Below are positions 14,764 through 21,570 of a stretch of 21,570 nucleotides of DNA, one piece after another (position 1 is the stretch's first letter; the number at the start of each line of letters is the position of its first letter). The position numbers were made by a program, and so were the translations under genes. Location: contig JAEZCD010000294.1 of the NCBI GenBank assembly GCA_023430145.1, forward strand, positions 1-21,570, given 5' to 3'. The notes below the pieces were generated by a model. The model saw nothing but the letters and a program-made list of their open reading frames with translations. It was not told where the DNA came from and made no database searches. Source of the DNA: Pseudomonadota bacterium. Its GTDB lineage: Bacteria; Pseudomonadota; Alphaproteobacteria; Rhizobiales; Methylopilaceae.

Positions 14764-16244
14764 CATTTGCTGGTTGTCAGTCCTCTGCGAACCATCAGCG
14801 CGACCAGCACGGCGGCGATGACGATCAGCGTCGCCGCGATCGGCCGTTGGCCGATGATGAAAATCCCGTCCGGCGACATGACGAGCAGCTGGCGCAGCGA
14901 CTGCTCGAGCAGCGGCGCCAGCACGAAGGCGATGATGAAGGGCGCGAGGTCGTATTCGAGCTTGCGCAACAGCCAGCCGACGACGCCGAAGGCCAGCATC
15001 ACCCAGAGGTCGAAGACGTTCTTGTTGGCCGAGTAGGTGCCGACCACCGACAGCATCAGCACGATCGGGAACAGCACGCGGTAGGGGACGCGCAGCAGCT
15101 GCACCCACAGGCCGACCATCGGCAGGTTCAAGAGCAAGAGGAAGACGTTGCCGACATACATGCTGGCGACGATTCCCCAGAACATGTCCGGCCGCTGCTG
15201 CATGAACAGCGGCCCCGGCTGCACGCCCTGGATGATGAGGGCGCCGAGCAAGAGCGCCGTCACTGGCGTGCCGGGGATGCCGAGCGAGAGCACCGGGATC
15301 ATGCTGCCGCCGACGGCGGCGTTGTTGGCGGCCTCCGGGCCGGCGACGCCCTCGATGGCGCCCTTGCCGAACCGGCTCGGATCCTTGGCCATCCGCTGCT
15401 CGACCGCGTAGGACATGAAGGAGGCGGTGATCGGGCCGCCGCCGGGCACGAGGCCGAGCAGGAAGCCGAGGCCGCTGCCGCGCAGCATCGGCACGAGCGA
15501 GGCCCGCCAGTCGGCGAAGGTCGGCCACAGGCCGCGGATCTTCTCGGCCAGCAGCGTGTTCTTGGTCACCGTCTCGACATTGGCGAGGATCTCGGAGACG
15601 CCGAACAGGCCGATGACGATGGCGAGCAGGTCGAGCCCGGCGGTGAGATTGATCGTGCCGAAGGTGAAGCGCTCCTCGCCGTTGACCACGTCGATCCCGA
15701 CCATCGCCAAGAGGATGCCGAGGGCGATCATCAACAGGCCCTTCAGGGTCGATCCGCCGATCATGTAGAGCGTGCAGACGAGGCCGAGCACCATCAGCGC
15801 GAAATTCTCGGGCGGCCCGAAGCGGATCGCGAAGGTGCCGAGGAAGGGCGAGAAGAAGGTCAGCGCGACGACGCTGAGCGTGCCGGCGATGAAGGAGGCG
15901 ATGGCGGCGATGCCGAGCGCGGCGCCCGCCCTGCCCTGCCGGGCGAGCTGGTGGCCGTCGCGGCAGGTGACGACCGAGGCCGCCTCGCCGGGCAGGTTGA
16001 GGAGGATCGAGGTGGTCGAGCCGCCATACATGGCGCCGTAAAAGATCGCCGCCAGCATGACGACGCCGGCCACGGGCGGCAGCGAGAAGGTCACCGGCAA
16101 CAGCAGCGCGAGGGCGGCCAGCGGGCCGACCCCGGGCAGCACGCCGACCATCGTGCCGATGAAGCTGCCGAGCAGGCACAGCAGGAGGTTAGAGGGGGTG
16201 AGGATGACCTCGAAGCCGGTGATCAGTCCGTTGAGCGCCTCCAT
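14763..16244 (-). CDS. tctA: Tripartite tricarboxylate transporter large permease
   Basis: This 493-residue polytopic membrane protein has about a dozen hydrophobic segments. TctA hallmarks include GVLPGVGPLAALALLLPVTF (34-53), IFYGAMYGGSTTSILLNLPG (67-86), GRAGAALGIAAIASFIAGT, LGFLLGLVPGGGPITASFMSYA and EAANNAAVGGSMIPVLSLGIPG. These glycine/proline-rich loops are the conserved duplicated motifs of the family. It forms the proton- or sodium-coupled channel with TctB and receives ligand from TctC. It lies 3 bp downstream of tctB, and its TGA overlaps the tctC ribosome binding site. It is intact over its whole length. Confidence 0.97.
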   Translation of the reverse strand: MEALNGLITGFEVILTPSNLLLCLLGSFIGTMVGVLPGVGPLAALALLLPVTFSLPPVAGVVMLAAIFYGAMYGGSTTSILLNLPGEAASVVTCRDGHQLARQGRAGAALGIAAIASFIAGTLSVVALTFFSPFLGTFAIRFGPPENFALMVLGLVCTLYMIGGSTLKGLLMIALGILLAMVGIDVVNGEERFTFGTINLTAGLDLLAIVIGLFGVSEILANVETVTKNTLLAEKIRGLWPTFADWRASLVPMLRGSGLGFLLGLVPGGGPITASFMSYAVEQRMAKDPSRFGKGAIEGVAGPEAANNAAVGGSMIPVLSLGIPGTPVTALLLGALIIQGVQPGPLFMQQRPDMFWGIVASMYVGNVFLLLLNLPMVGLWVQLLRVPYRVLFPIVLMLSVVGTYSANKNVFDLWVMLAFGVVGWLLRKLEYDLAPFIIAFVLAPLLEQSLRQLLVMSPDGIFIIGQRPIAATLIVIAAVLVALMVRRGLTTSK

Positions 16245-16247
16245 GGC

Positions 16248-16688
16248 TCAGAATCCCAGCGGGCCGCGGGGAAGCTGCAGCTCGAGCAGATATCCGAACA
16301 CGAAGAGCACAATGCCGACCGAGACGAGGCTCAGCACGATCGAGGACAGCCAGCGCGAGTCCTCGACGGTCCTGAGAAGGATCAGCATCGTCAGGAAGCC
16401 GGCGACGGCGAAGCCGAGATAGGGGATGGCGACCGCCATGAAGGCGAGCCCGGCGACGACGCCGAAGATCCGGCGCCAGCCCGCCCGGTCCGGCCAGACC
16501 ACGCCGCGGGCGACCTGGCCCTTGGAGACGAGCAGCGCGACGCCCGCGGCGCTGACGAGGATGCCGGCGACGAAGGGGAACAGGCCGCTGTGTGGCCCGT
16601 AGTCGCCATAGAGGCCGATCTGCCAGGACAGCGCCGCCGCGGCGGCGCCGACGAGGATCCAGGTGAGGTTGACCGCGCGCTCGATCAT
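16248..16688 (-). CDS. tctB: Tripartite tricarboxylate transporter small permease
   Basis: This 146-residue protein has four hydrophobic segments: LTWILVGAAAAALSWQIGLY, LFPFVAGILVSAAGVALLV, IFGVVAGLAFMAVAIPYLGF with VAGFLTMLILL, and LSSIVLSLVSVGIVLFVFGY. It ends in LQLPRGPLGF, where the LPxGPL ending is typical of TctB. Its function is as accessory membrane subunit of the transporter. It starts at ATG 16688, overlapping the TGA of the upstream maleylacetate-reductase-like gene by 4 bp, so translation is probably coupled. Confidence 0.93.
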   Translation of the reverse strand: MIERAVNLTWILVGAAAAALSWQIGLYGDYGPHSGLFPFVAGILVSAAGVALLVSKGQVARGVVWPDRAGWRRIFGVVAGLAFMAVAIPYLGFAVAGFLTMLILLRTVEDSRWLSSIVLSLVSVGIVLFVFGYLLELQLPRGPLGF

Positions 16689-17779
16689 GCCGGCCGGCGC
16701 CCGGCATGGGCGTTATCGAGCAGCTCGCGCACGTCGGCGAGCGTCACCGGGCCCGGGTTGAGGCCGTTGTCGGTCTCCATCGTGATCTCGGCCGCGCGCG
16801 GAATATCCGCCGCATCGAAGCCGACCTCGGCGAGGCTCTTCGGCAATCCGACGCGGACCATCACGTCGAACAGCGCCGCGCCGACATTGTCGACGCCCAT
16901 CGCGGCTGCGAGCCGCGCGAGCTCGCGCGGCGCGTGGCGGGCATTGTAGGCGGCGACATGCGGCAGCACCAGCGCATGCGACAGGCCGTGCGGGATGCCG
17001 AACGAGGCGCCGAGCACGTGCGCGAGGCCGTGCTGCAGCGCGAAGCCGCCGGTCAGCGCCGCACCGGCGAGGAAGCTGCCGTAGAGGAGATCCGTCCGGG
17101 CTGAGAGATCGCGCGGGTTCGCGGCGACGCGGGGCATGGCGTCCGTGAGCACGGCCGCGCCCTCATAGGCCGCGGCGACGATGATCGGGCTCACGGTCGG
17201 CACGTAGATGGCGTCGACGCAGTGGGCGAGCGCGTTCATGGCGCTCGCCATGCTGACGTCGAGCGGCAGGCCGGCCGAGAGCTCCGGATCGTAGATGACC
17301 GTCGATGCCAGCATGTCGAGGCTCTGATGCATGCGCTTCACGCCGTCGATCGTGATGCCGCAGAAGCCTGTCATCTCCGAGCCCGAATAGGTTGTCGGGA
17401 TGGCGACGATCGGGCGCGGATAGTCGAGCGCGATCCCCTTGCCGAGACCGATCGAGGCGCCGCCGCCAACGCTGACGATGCAGTCAGCCTCCATCTCGGC
17501 GGCGAGTTTTCGGCCGCGGACGGCGAGCTCGATCGGCACCTGCGAGACGGCCTCCGGGATCGTGCCGCAGCAAAGCTCGCCGAGCAGTGCTGCGACCCGG
17601 TCGGCGAGGCCGGACCGCCCGGGCGTCGAGACGATTACCGCGCGCCTGGCGCCGTACACCTCGACCGCCTCGCGCACCTTGGCGAGGGAGCCGGCCCCGA
17701 AGACGATGCGCGAGGGCGTCGCGTTGTAGACGCCGCCCGGAGTGGCGAAATTCCGCCGCGTGTCGAAGAAGGTGGTCAT
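16685..17779 (-). CDS. Maleylacetate reductase-like iron-type alcohol dehydrogenase
   Basis: This 364-residue protein is of the iron-containing alcohol dehydrogenase/glycerol dehydrogenase superfamily, closest by motif to maleylacetate reductase. The nucleotide site is SVGGGASIGLGKGIALDY (103-120), and the PTTYSGSEMTGF segment (128-139) is typical of maleylacetate reductases. In the metal-site region, His186, His250 and His264 keep the spacing of iron dehydrogenases. The usual Asp ligand is Asn182 (MNALAH), as in maleylacetate reductases, which do not need a bound metal. No aromatic ring-cleavage gene accompanies it here, so its real substrate is likely an oxo- or semialdehyde acid of the sugar-acid pathway; reduction of 2-oxoglutarate semialdehyde is one possibility. 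It lies 4 bp after the dehydratase gene and overlaps tctB. Confidence 0.87.
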   Translation of the reverse strand: MTTFFDTRRNFATPGGVYNATPSRIVFGAGSLAKVREAVEVYGARRAVIVSTPGRSGLADRVAALLGELCCGTIPEAVSQVPIELAVRGRKLAAEMEADCIVSVGGGASIGLGKGIALDYPRPIVAIPTTYSGSEMTGFCGITIDGVKRMHQSLDMLASTVIYDPELSAGLPLDVSMASAMNALAHCVDAIYVPTVSPIIVAAAYEGAAVLTDAMPRVAANPRDLSARTDLLYGSFLAGAALTGGFALQHGLAHVLGASFGIPHGLSHALVLPHVAAYNARHAPRELARLAAAMGVDNVGAALFDVMVRVGLPKSLAEVGFDAADIPRAAEITMETDNGLNPGPVTLADVRELLDNAHAGRRPA

Positions 17780-17783
17780 CGGC

Positions 17784-18968
17784 TCACCAGTCCACGATCG
17801 TGCCGTCGGCCAGCACCGCCGTCGTCGTGTGGATGACCTCCTGCTCGAACGGGTGCTTTGCCGCCTCGCGCTCGTTCACCTCGACGCCGAGGCCGGGCGC
17901 CTCGGGCACCGCCCAGGCGCTGCCGGTACGCTTCATCGGCACCTGGACGACGTCGTCGTACCAGGGCACCGCACCGGACATCTCCTCCTGGATAACGAAG
18001 TTCGGCGTCGAGACGTCGAAATGCAGCGCCGCGGCACCGGCGATCGGCCCGTTCGGATTGTGCGGCGCCACCCCCATGAAGGCCTGCTCGGCGGCGGCCG
18101 CGATCCGCTTCCCCTCGAGGATGCCGCCGGTGTGGTTCAGATCCGGCTGGACGATGTGACAGGCCTTTTGTGCGAACAGCGGCTCGAACTCCTTGAAGCC
18201 GACGAGCCGCTCGCCGGTGGCGATCGGGCAGCCGGCGCGCTCGGTGACGAGGCGCATCGCCTCGGTGTCGCCGGGGATCACCGGCTCCTCGCAGAACATC
18301 GGGTTGTAGGGCGACAGCTCGTCGATGAACTGCAGCGCGGCAGCGATCGAGGCCGGGCGGCCGTGGAAGTCGATCATGATGTCGACGCCGTCGCCGACCG
18401 CGTCACGAAGTGCGCGCATCAGCCGCCCGACATGCTTTCGCGCCGGGATGCCGACCGAGTAGTGCGCATAGGGGATGAAGACCACCTTCAGCGCGTCATA
18501 GCCCTTCTCGACGACGGCCAGCGCCCGCTCGCGAAGATCGCCCTCGTCAAAAGTCTCGTAGACCGACTTCATGTCGCCGAGGCCGAGATGGGTGTAGACG
18601 CGCACGCTGTCGCGCGTCTTGCCGCCGAGCAGCCGCCAGACCGGCAGGCCGACGCTCTTGCCGAAAATGTCCCACAGCGCGTGCTCGACGCCGCTGATCG
18701 CGGTCGCGCCGATGATGCCGAGCCGATAGTAGCTGTGCTTGTTGCAGACGCGGAGAATCTGCTCGATGTCGCGCGGATCCTTTCCGACGAGCAGCGGCTT
18801 CAGGTCCTCTACGGCGCCGGTGACGGCCCGCGTCTTCCAGTTGAGGCTCGCCTCGCCCCAGCCGTAGAGCCCGTCCTGGTCGGTCTCGACCTTGACGAAG
18901 ATCCAGTTCCGCATCTGCGCGTTGACGACGACGGTGCGGACGTCGGTGATCCTGATCGGCTCGTTCAC
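17784..18968 (-). CDS. Mandelate racemase/galactonate dehydratase-family sugar-acid dehydratase
   Basis: This 394-residue enolase-superfamily enzyme is expected to remove water from an aldonate or aldarate. The N-terminal capping domain (about 1-120) is followed by the barrel. Metal ligands are read as Asp200 (IDFHGR, with His202 two residues on, as in galactonate dehydratase), Glu227 (CEEPV) and Glu253 (ATGERLVG). QPDLNHTGG holds Asp276, and the catalytic base is His303 (APHNPNGPIA). The spacings Glu227-Glu253-His303 match those remembered for E. coli DgoD. The GTG start (18968) overlaps the upstream TGA as GTGA. KdgD in the same operon favours a hexarate (glucarate/galactarate-like) substrate, whereas the motif set is nearer to galactonate dehydratase, so the exact substrate is open. 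Confidence 0.9.
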   Translation of the reverse strand: MNEPIRITDVRTVVVNAQMRNWIFVKVETDQDGLYGWGEASLNWKTRAVTGAVEDLKPLLVGKDPRDIEQILRVCNKHSYYRLGIIGATAISGVEHALWDIFGKSVGLPVWRLLGGKTRDSVRVYTHLGLGDMKSVYETFDEGDLRERALAVVEKGYDALKVVFIPYAHYSVGIPARKHVGRLMRALRDAVGDGVDIMIDFHGRPASIAAALQFIDELSPYNPMFCEEPVIPGDTEAMRLVTERAGCPIATGERLVGFKEFEPLFAQKACHIVQPDLNHTGGILEGKRIAAAAEQAFMGVAPHNPNGPIAGAAALHFDVSTPNFVIQEEMSGAVPWYDDVVQVPMKRTGSAWAVPEAPGLGVEVNEREAAKHPFEQEVIHTTTAVLADGTIVDW

Positions 18969-19951
18969 GATGCTTTCCGGCTGCGGGTGTCGGCCTCTGG
19001 CCAGACCTGGTTGAGAAGCGGCTCGCCGGCGGCGAGGCGGCGAATATTCTCGGCGATGATGCGGAAGCGCCGACCGGGCAGCGCGGTGGTCCAGGCGGAC
19101 GAGTGCGGCGTCGCGACGACGTTCGGCAGGTCGAGGAACGGGAAGGCGGACGGCTCGGGATTGTCGTCGGCGCCGGCCGGGTAGCGATACCAGACGTCGA
19201 GGATGGCGCCGCCGATGCGGTTCTCGGCGAGCGCCCCGTAGAGCGCCGCCTCGTCGACGATCTCGGCCCGGGAGACGTTGATCAGCACGCCGGTCGGCCG
19301 CATCGCCGCGAGCTCGGCGGCGCCGATCAGCCCGCGCGTGCTCTCGGTCAGCGGGCAGGCGATGGCGACATAGTCCGATATCGCGAGCAGCCGGTGCAGT
19401 TCTCCCGGCGGAACCCGCTCGTCGACGAGGTGGCCGTGCTCGCCGATCGAGCGGTCGAGCGTCGCGATGCGCATGCCGAAGGCGCGCGCGCGCTCGGCGA
19501 TGGCGCGGCCGATGCGGCCGAAGCCGATGATGCCGACGGTCTTGCCCGAAAGCTCGCCGTGCGGCTTGCGGTTGCGGTGAGCCTCGCCCCAGCCGGCGGC
19601 GGTAAAGCGCATGTCGGCCGGGCGGATCTCCCAGCCGAGCATGGCGAACAGCACGTATTCGGCAATCGGGATCTCGTGCTCGAAGACGTTGCAGACGCGG
19701 CAGCCCGGCTGCAGCGCGAAAAGGTCGATGCCGTCGAGCCCGGCGCCCGGAACATGTAGGAGGGCGAAGGGCGGCGCGCCGTCCGGCCGCTTGAGGCGGA
19801 TCGAGACGACGACGTCGTCCGGCGCGATCTGCGCATCGAACTCGGTCGAGCCACCCGCCTCCCGCGGCAGCGGCACGATCGTCATCCCGGGCAGCAGCGA
19901 TGCGAGCAGATCCTTCTGGCGGGCCGCATCGCCGATCAGCAGCACCTTCAT
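18965..19951 (-). CDS. NAD(P)-dependent D-2-hydroxyacid dehydrogenase
   Basis: This 328-residue enzyme is of the D-isomer-specific 2-hydroxyacid dehydrogenase family (glyoxylate/hydroxypyruvate reductase-like). The Rossmann motif is VGIIGFGRIGRAIAERARAF (139-158, Gly143/145/148). The catalytic Arg is Arg228 (NVSRAEIVDE), and the catalytic His is likely His283 (TPHSSAW). The usual acidic partner in the xxEP stretch is absent: the loop reads ILDVWYRYPAG. This may define a subgroup or a weaker catalyst. The start is ATG 19951, the natural N-terminal strand MKVLLIGDA. A longer frame back to 20146 runs through the proposed operator and has a low-complexity leader, so I reject it. It is the first gene of the operon, divergent from the GntR gene. 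Confidence 0.9.
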   Translation of the reverse strand: MKVLLIGDAARQKDLLASLLPGMTIVPLPREAGGSTEFDAQIAPDDVVVSIRLKRPDGAPPFALLHVPGAGLDGIDLFALQPGCRVCNVFEHEIPIAEYVLFAMLGWEIRPADMRFTAAGWGEAHRNRKPHGELSGKTVGIIGFGRIGRAIAERARAFGMRIATLDRSIGEHGHLVDERVPPGELHRLLAISDYVAIACPLTESTRGLIGAAELAAMRPTGVLINVSRAEIVDEAALYGALAENRIGGAILDVWYRYPAGADDNPEPSAFPFLDLPNVVATPHSSAWTTALPGRRFRIIAENIRRLAAGEPLLNQVWPEADTRSRKAS

Positions 19952-20144
19952 GCCGCGGCCCCGGTGCTCCGCACGAGCCCGAGGCGCCGCTGCGGCGGAG
20001 GACGATGTCGCAAGGCCATGCTGCTTCCCTTCCCCACGACGCCCGCCGACCGGCTGCGCCGCCCATTCCAGCGGCTCTGTCACGTTCTCGGAGCGATCGT
20101 CACCGCGGCGCGCCGAGGGGCCGCCGATGCCCGATGTTTCCTGC

Positions 20145-20156
20145 ATAATGCATGAT
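20145..20156. promoter_or_regulatory. Candidate GntR operator, operon side
   Basis: ATAATGCATGAT differs by one base from the perfect 12-bp palindrome ATCATGCATGAT. Its minus-strand reading matches the second site at 10 of 12 positions. It lies about 195 bases upstream of the first operon gene and overlaps a possible -10 element, a good place for repression. It is assigned to the divergent FCD regulator by context. Confidence 0.5.
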
Positions 20157-20237
20157 CCGACCCTCGGCGCAATCCCTCGCGGACGCTGCGGTCCTGCGCA
20201 TCAACTCACTGGCGCAGCTCGGTTGTTTCGTACTAGA

Positions 20238-20249
20238 ATCATGCACGAT
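20238..20249. promoter_or_regulatory. Candidate GntR operator, regulator side
   Basis: ATCATGCACGAT differs by one base from the palindrome ATCATGCATGAT. It ends 17 bases before the regulator's ATG and just after TAGAAT (20234-20239). The two site centres are 93 bp apart. The position suggests autoregulation. Confidence 0.5.
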
Positions 20250-20266
20250 CGACGATAGGGACTCCC

Positions 20267-20962
20267 ATGACGGTGCGCACGCCTGCACGACCGCTGGTTC
20301 GGACCACCGTCTCCGAGCAGATCTACGAGGACATCAAGGAACGCATCATCGACCAGACGCTTGCGCCGGGCTCGCGTCTCAATATCGACGCGCTGGCGCG
20401 CGAGCTCAGCGTCTCGTCGACGCCGATCCGCGAGGCGCTGGCGCGGCTCGAGCGCGAGCAGCTTGTCTCGCTCGAGCTATACGCCGGCTACTCGGTGGCG
20501 CCGCCCCCGCAACCCGAATACCTCGAGGGGCTGCTCGACTTCCGCATTCTCTGGGAAGGGCACTGCGGTCTCGTCGGCGCGCCGAAGAAGCGGCCGGAGA
20601 CGCTCAGGGCCATGGAGCACTCCTACAAGAAGATGCGCTCGATCAAGCGGCTCGGCACCAAGTACCGCGAGTACCGAAAATTCACCGACGAGGACGCCCG
20701 CTTCCACCAGGCGATCATCGACAGCGCCGAGAACCCGGCGATGTCGAAGATCTATGCCGGGCTGCACATCATCCTCCTGCAGTCGCGGCTATACCTGACG
20801 CGCAGCGCGAGCGGCGCGCCGTCCGAGCTGGTGCTCGACGAGCACGAGCGAATCCTGGGCGCTTTCGGGGCCGGCGACGGCGTGGCGGCGCGCGACGCCA
20901 TCGTCTCGCACCTCGAAGGCGGGCGCGCGCGCCTCAGGCGGGCGATCTCGGTCGGGACTTGA
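20267..20962 (+). CDS. GntR-family transcriptional regulator with FCD domain
   Basis: This 231-residue repressor-type protein has an N-terminal winged helix-turn-helix (about 12-76): VSEQIYEDIKERIIDQTLAP, then GSRLNIDALARELSVSSTPI, then REALARLEREQLV. The C-terminal all-helical FCD ligand domain (about 84-218) has the metal-site residues Asp143, His147 (DARFHQAI), His193 (DEHERIL) and His215 (VSHLEGG), so it should bind a metal and a carboxylate effector. AGGGA precedes the ATG by 5 bases. Divergent placement next to the sugar-acid operon makes it the likely local regulator, with the transported acid or a 2-keto-3-deoxy intermediate as inducer. It is complete, with no anomalies. Confidence 0.95.
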   Translation: MTVRTPARPLVRTTVSEQIYEDIKERIIDQTLAPGSRLNIDALARELSVSSTPIREALARLEREQLVSLELYAGYSVAPPPQPEYLEGLLDFRILWEGHCGLVGAPKKRPETLRAMEHSYKKMRSIKRLGTKYREYRKFTDEDARFHQAIIDSAENPAMSKIYAGLHIILLQSRLYLTRSASGAPSELVLDEHERILGAFGAGDGVAARDAIVSHLEGGRARLRRAISVGT

Positions 20963-21342
20963 GCTCGCCTCGACGTGCCGCTTCGAATTGGGGAGCCGTA
21001 GCGAACATCCGGTTTCTAGCGGGGGCGGTTCGCAGCGGCCCCGTAGCTGATTTGGAGGGCCCGATTTCCACCCGCCCCGCGCACCTCTTCGGGGACTCGT
21101 CGACGATCGTGCTCGGTCCCGAGGCTGCAGGTCAGGTGATGGAAAAGCCCCCGAGTGGCGCCTGCCGCGACCTGTGCCACCATGGTGTGGCAATGGGGAG
21201 CGCAAAGCCTCCGACCCTACATGAGTCTATGCGGTCCAGGATCTCGGGCTGCCCCCTGGTGGAGCCGAGGGGACAATCCGCCGGGACGCCCGTAAGCCAG
21301 CGCGATCAGACACTTAGCGCTACCGAATGCAGCCACTGTGTA
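20963..21342. other. Non-coding stretch before the IS end
   Basis: About 380 bp lie between the GntR stop and the insertion sequence. No frame with plausible protein composition, no tRNA and no T-run terminator was seen. The only structure noted is a perfect 10-bp palindrome CACCATGGTG at 21178-21187. It may be remnant DNA displaced by the insertion. Confidence 0.5.
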
Positions 21343-21570
21343 TGGAGTTGACCCGGTTCGGTGGACGGTTTGCGGCTTAGGTCGGCACGGCCGGCGGGCG
21401 GCTCCTGCTTTCGTATTCGATCGGCGAGAGATAGCCTAGCGCGGAGTGCCGTCGCGAGGGGTTGTAGAAGCCCTCGATGAAGTGGAAGACGGCCATGCGG
21501 GCCTCGCTGTGGGAGTGGAAGCGGTGGCGATCGAGTAGTTCGCACTCGAGCGTCGCAAAGAAGCTTTCGC
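21343..21570 (-). mobile_element. IS3-family insertion sequence, right end only
   Basis: The terminus is marked by the transposase C-terminus followed by a probable terminal inverted repeat on the plus strand, TGGAGTTGACCCGGTTC beginning near 21343. The other end lies beyond the window, so the pairing repeat and the target duplication cannot be checked and the exact boundary may shift by a few bases. Confidence 0.65.
21377..21570 (-). CDS. IS3-family transposase OrfB, C-terminal fragment at window edge
   Basis: The minus-strand frame enters at the window edge and stops at TAA 21379-21377, giving about 63 residues. It reads ESFFATLECELLDRHRFHSH, an FHFIEGFYNPSRRHSALGYL stretch and LSPIEYE, the unmistakable end of the rve/DDE integrase domain of IS3-family OrfB. 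The first visible Glu (ESFF) is the third acidic residue of the DDE triad. The rest, including OrfA and the first two Asp residues, is outside the window, so whether the element is active cannot be judged. Confidence 0.88.
   Translation of the reverse strand, partial: ESFFATLECELLDRHRFHSHSEARMAVFHFIEGFYNPSRRHSALGYLSPIEYESRSRPPAVPT

Larger units (their letters stand above)
19952..20266. promoter_or_regulatory. Divergent control region between operon and GntR gene
   Basis: This 315-bp spacer separates the leftward catabolic operon from its rightward regulator gene. It contains the two palindromic sites listed separately, and AGGGA at 20257-20261 serves as ribosome binding site for the regulator. 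On the minus strand, TTGCGC and CATTAT 16 bases apart form a possible operon promoter whose -10 lies inside the left palindrome. That pairing is tentative. No gene is recognised in the spacer. Confidence 0.6.

Noticed and set aside
14679..16949. 756-residue plus-strand open frame opposite tctA/tctB
   Set aside because: Its composition is dominated by D, E, H, Q and R in antisense-like patterns, while the opposite strand encodes unmistakable TctA and TctB.
18969..20066. Upstream extension of the dehydratase frame to a 760-residue protein
   Set aside because: The extension is an out-of-frame shadow of the D-2-hydroxyacid dehydrogenase. GTG 18968 with a GTGA overlap gives the correct family length.
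20789..21205. 138-residue minus-strand frame overlapping the GntR 3' end
   Set aside because: Its proline/arginine-rich composition has no motif, and half of it is antisense to the FCD domain.
20963..21342. Possible tRNA or attachment site next to the IS element
   Set aside because: No cloverleaf, CCA-compatible acceptor stem or T-loop sequence could be assembled from this stretch on either strand.

Overview
The window is about 21.6 kb of very GC-rich DNA. It has dense, short-gapped gene packing and heavy use of G/C at third codon positions. Together with Bug/TctC-type transport, FCD-type GntR control, a PrtD-type type I exporter and a nested CTCCCCC/GGGGGAG palindromic repeat, this points to an alphaproteobacterium, probably a Hyphomicrobiales-like soil or aquatic organism. 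The taxonomic call is inference only. The long overlapping open frames on opposite strands are a by-product of the base composition.

Left block (1-7786). The window opens with the N-terminal part of a minus-strand protein with an ATP-grasp-like look, cut by the window edge. A 0.4-kb divergent spacer follows. Next comes a complete type I secretion locus on the plus strand: a small RTX calcium-binding protein (the likely cargo) ending in a strong hairpin terminator, a family-2-like glycosyltransferase, a PrtD-type ABC ATPase/permease, an HlyD-type membrane fusion adaptor and a TolC-type outer membrane channel. The glycosyltransferase and ABC frames are the same frame, separated by one TAG codon.

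Middle block (7849-10094). A minus-strand alpha/beta hydrolase is divergent from a protein that seems to combine a BRCT-like region, a MerR-like helix-turn-helix and TPR repeats.

Right block (10132-20962). A long minus-strand gene set reads right to left: D-2-hydroxyacid dehydrogenase, enolase-superfamily sugar-acid dehydratase, maleylacetate-reductase-like enzyme, tctB, tctA, tctC, a palindromic repeat spacer, kdgD (5-dehydro-4-deoxyglucarate dehydratase), an unrecognised Cys-rich protein built from an internal duplication, an FMN-dependent alpha-hydroxyacid oxidase with altered substrate-binding residues, and a GlcG/HbpS-like protein. Most junctions are 4-bp ATGA/GTGA overlaps or gaps of a few bases, so this looks like one transcription unit with a possible break at the repeat. 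A GntR/FCD regulator is divergent from it. The shared spacer holds two near-perfect copies of a 12-bp palindrome (consensus ATCATGCATGAT) that I propose as its operator. My reading is import of a sugar diacid or related hydroxyacid by a tripartite tricarboxylate transporter, dehydration by the enolase-superfamily enzyme, then dehydration and decarboxylation by KdgD towards 2-oxoglutarate semialdehyde. The other redox enzymes and the duplicated protein suggest extra steps I cannot assign.

Right edge (20963-21570). About 380 bp without a recognisable gene is followed by the end of an IS3-family element: the transposase C-terminus on the minus strand and a probable terminal repeat.
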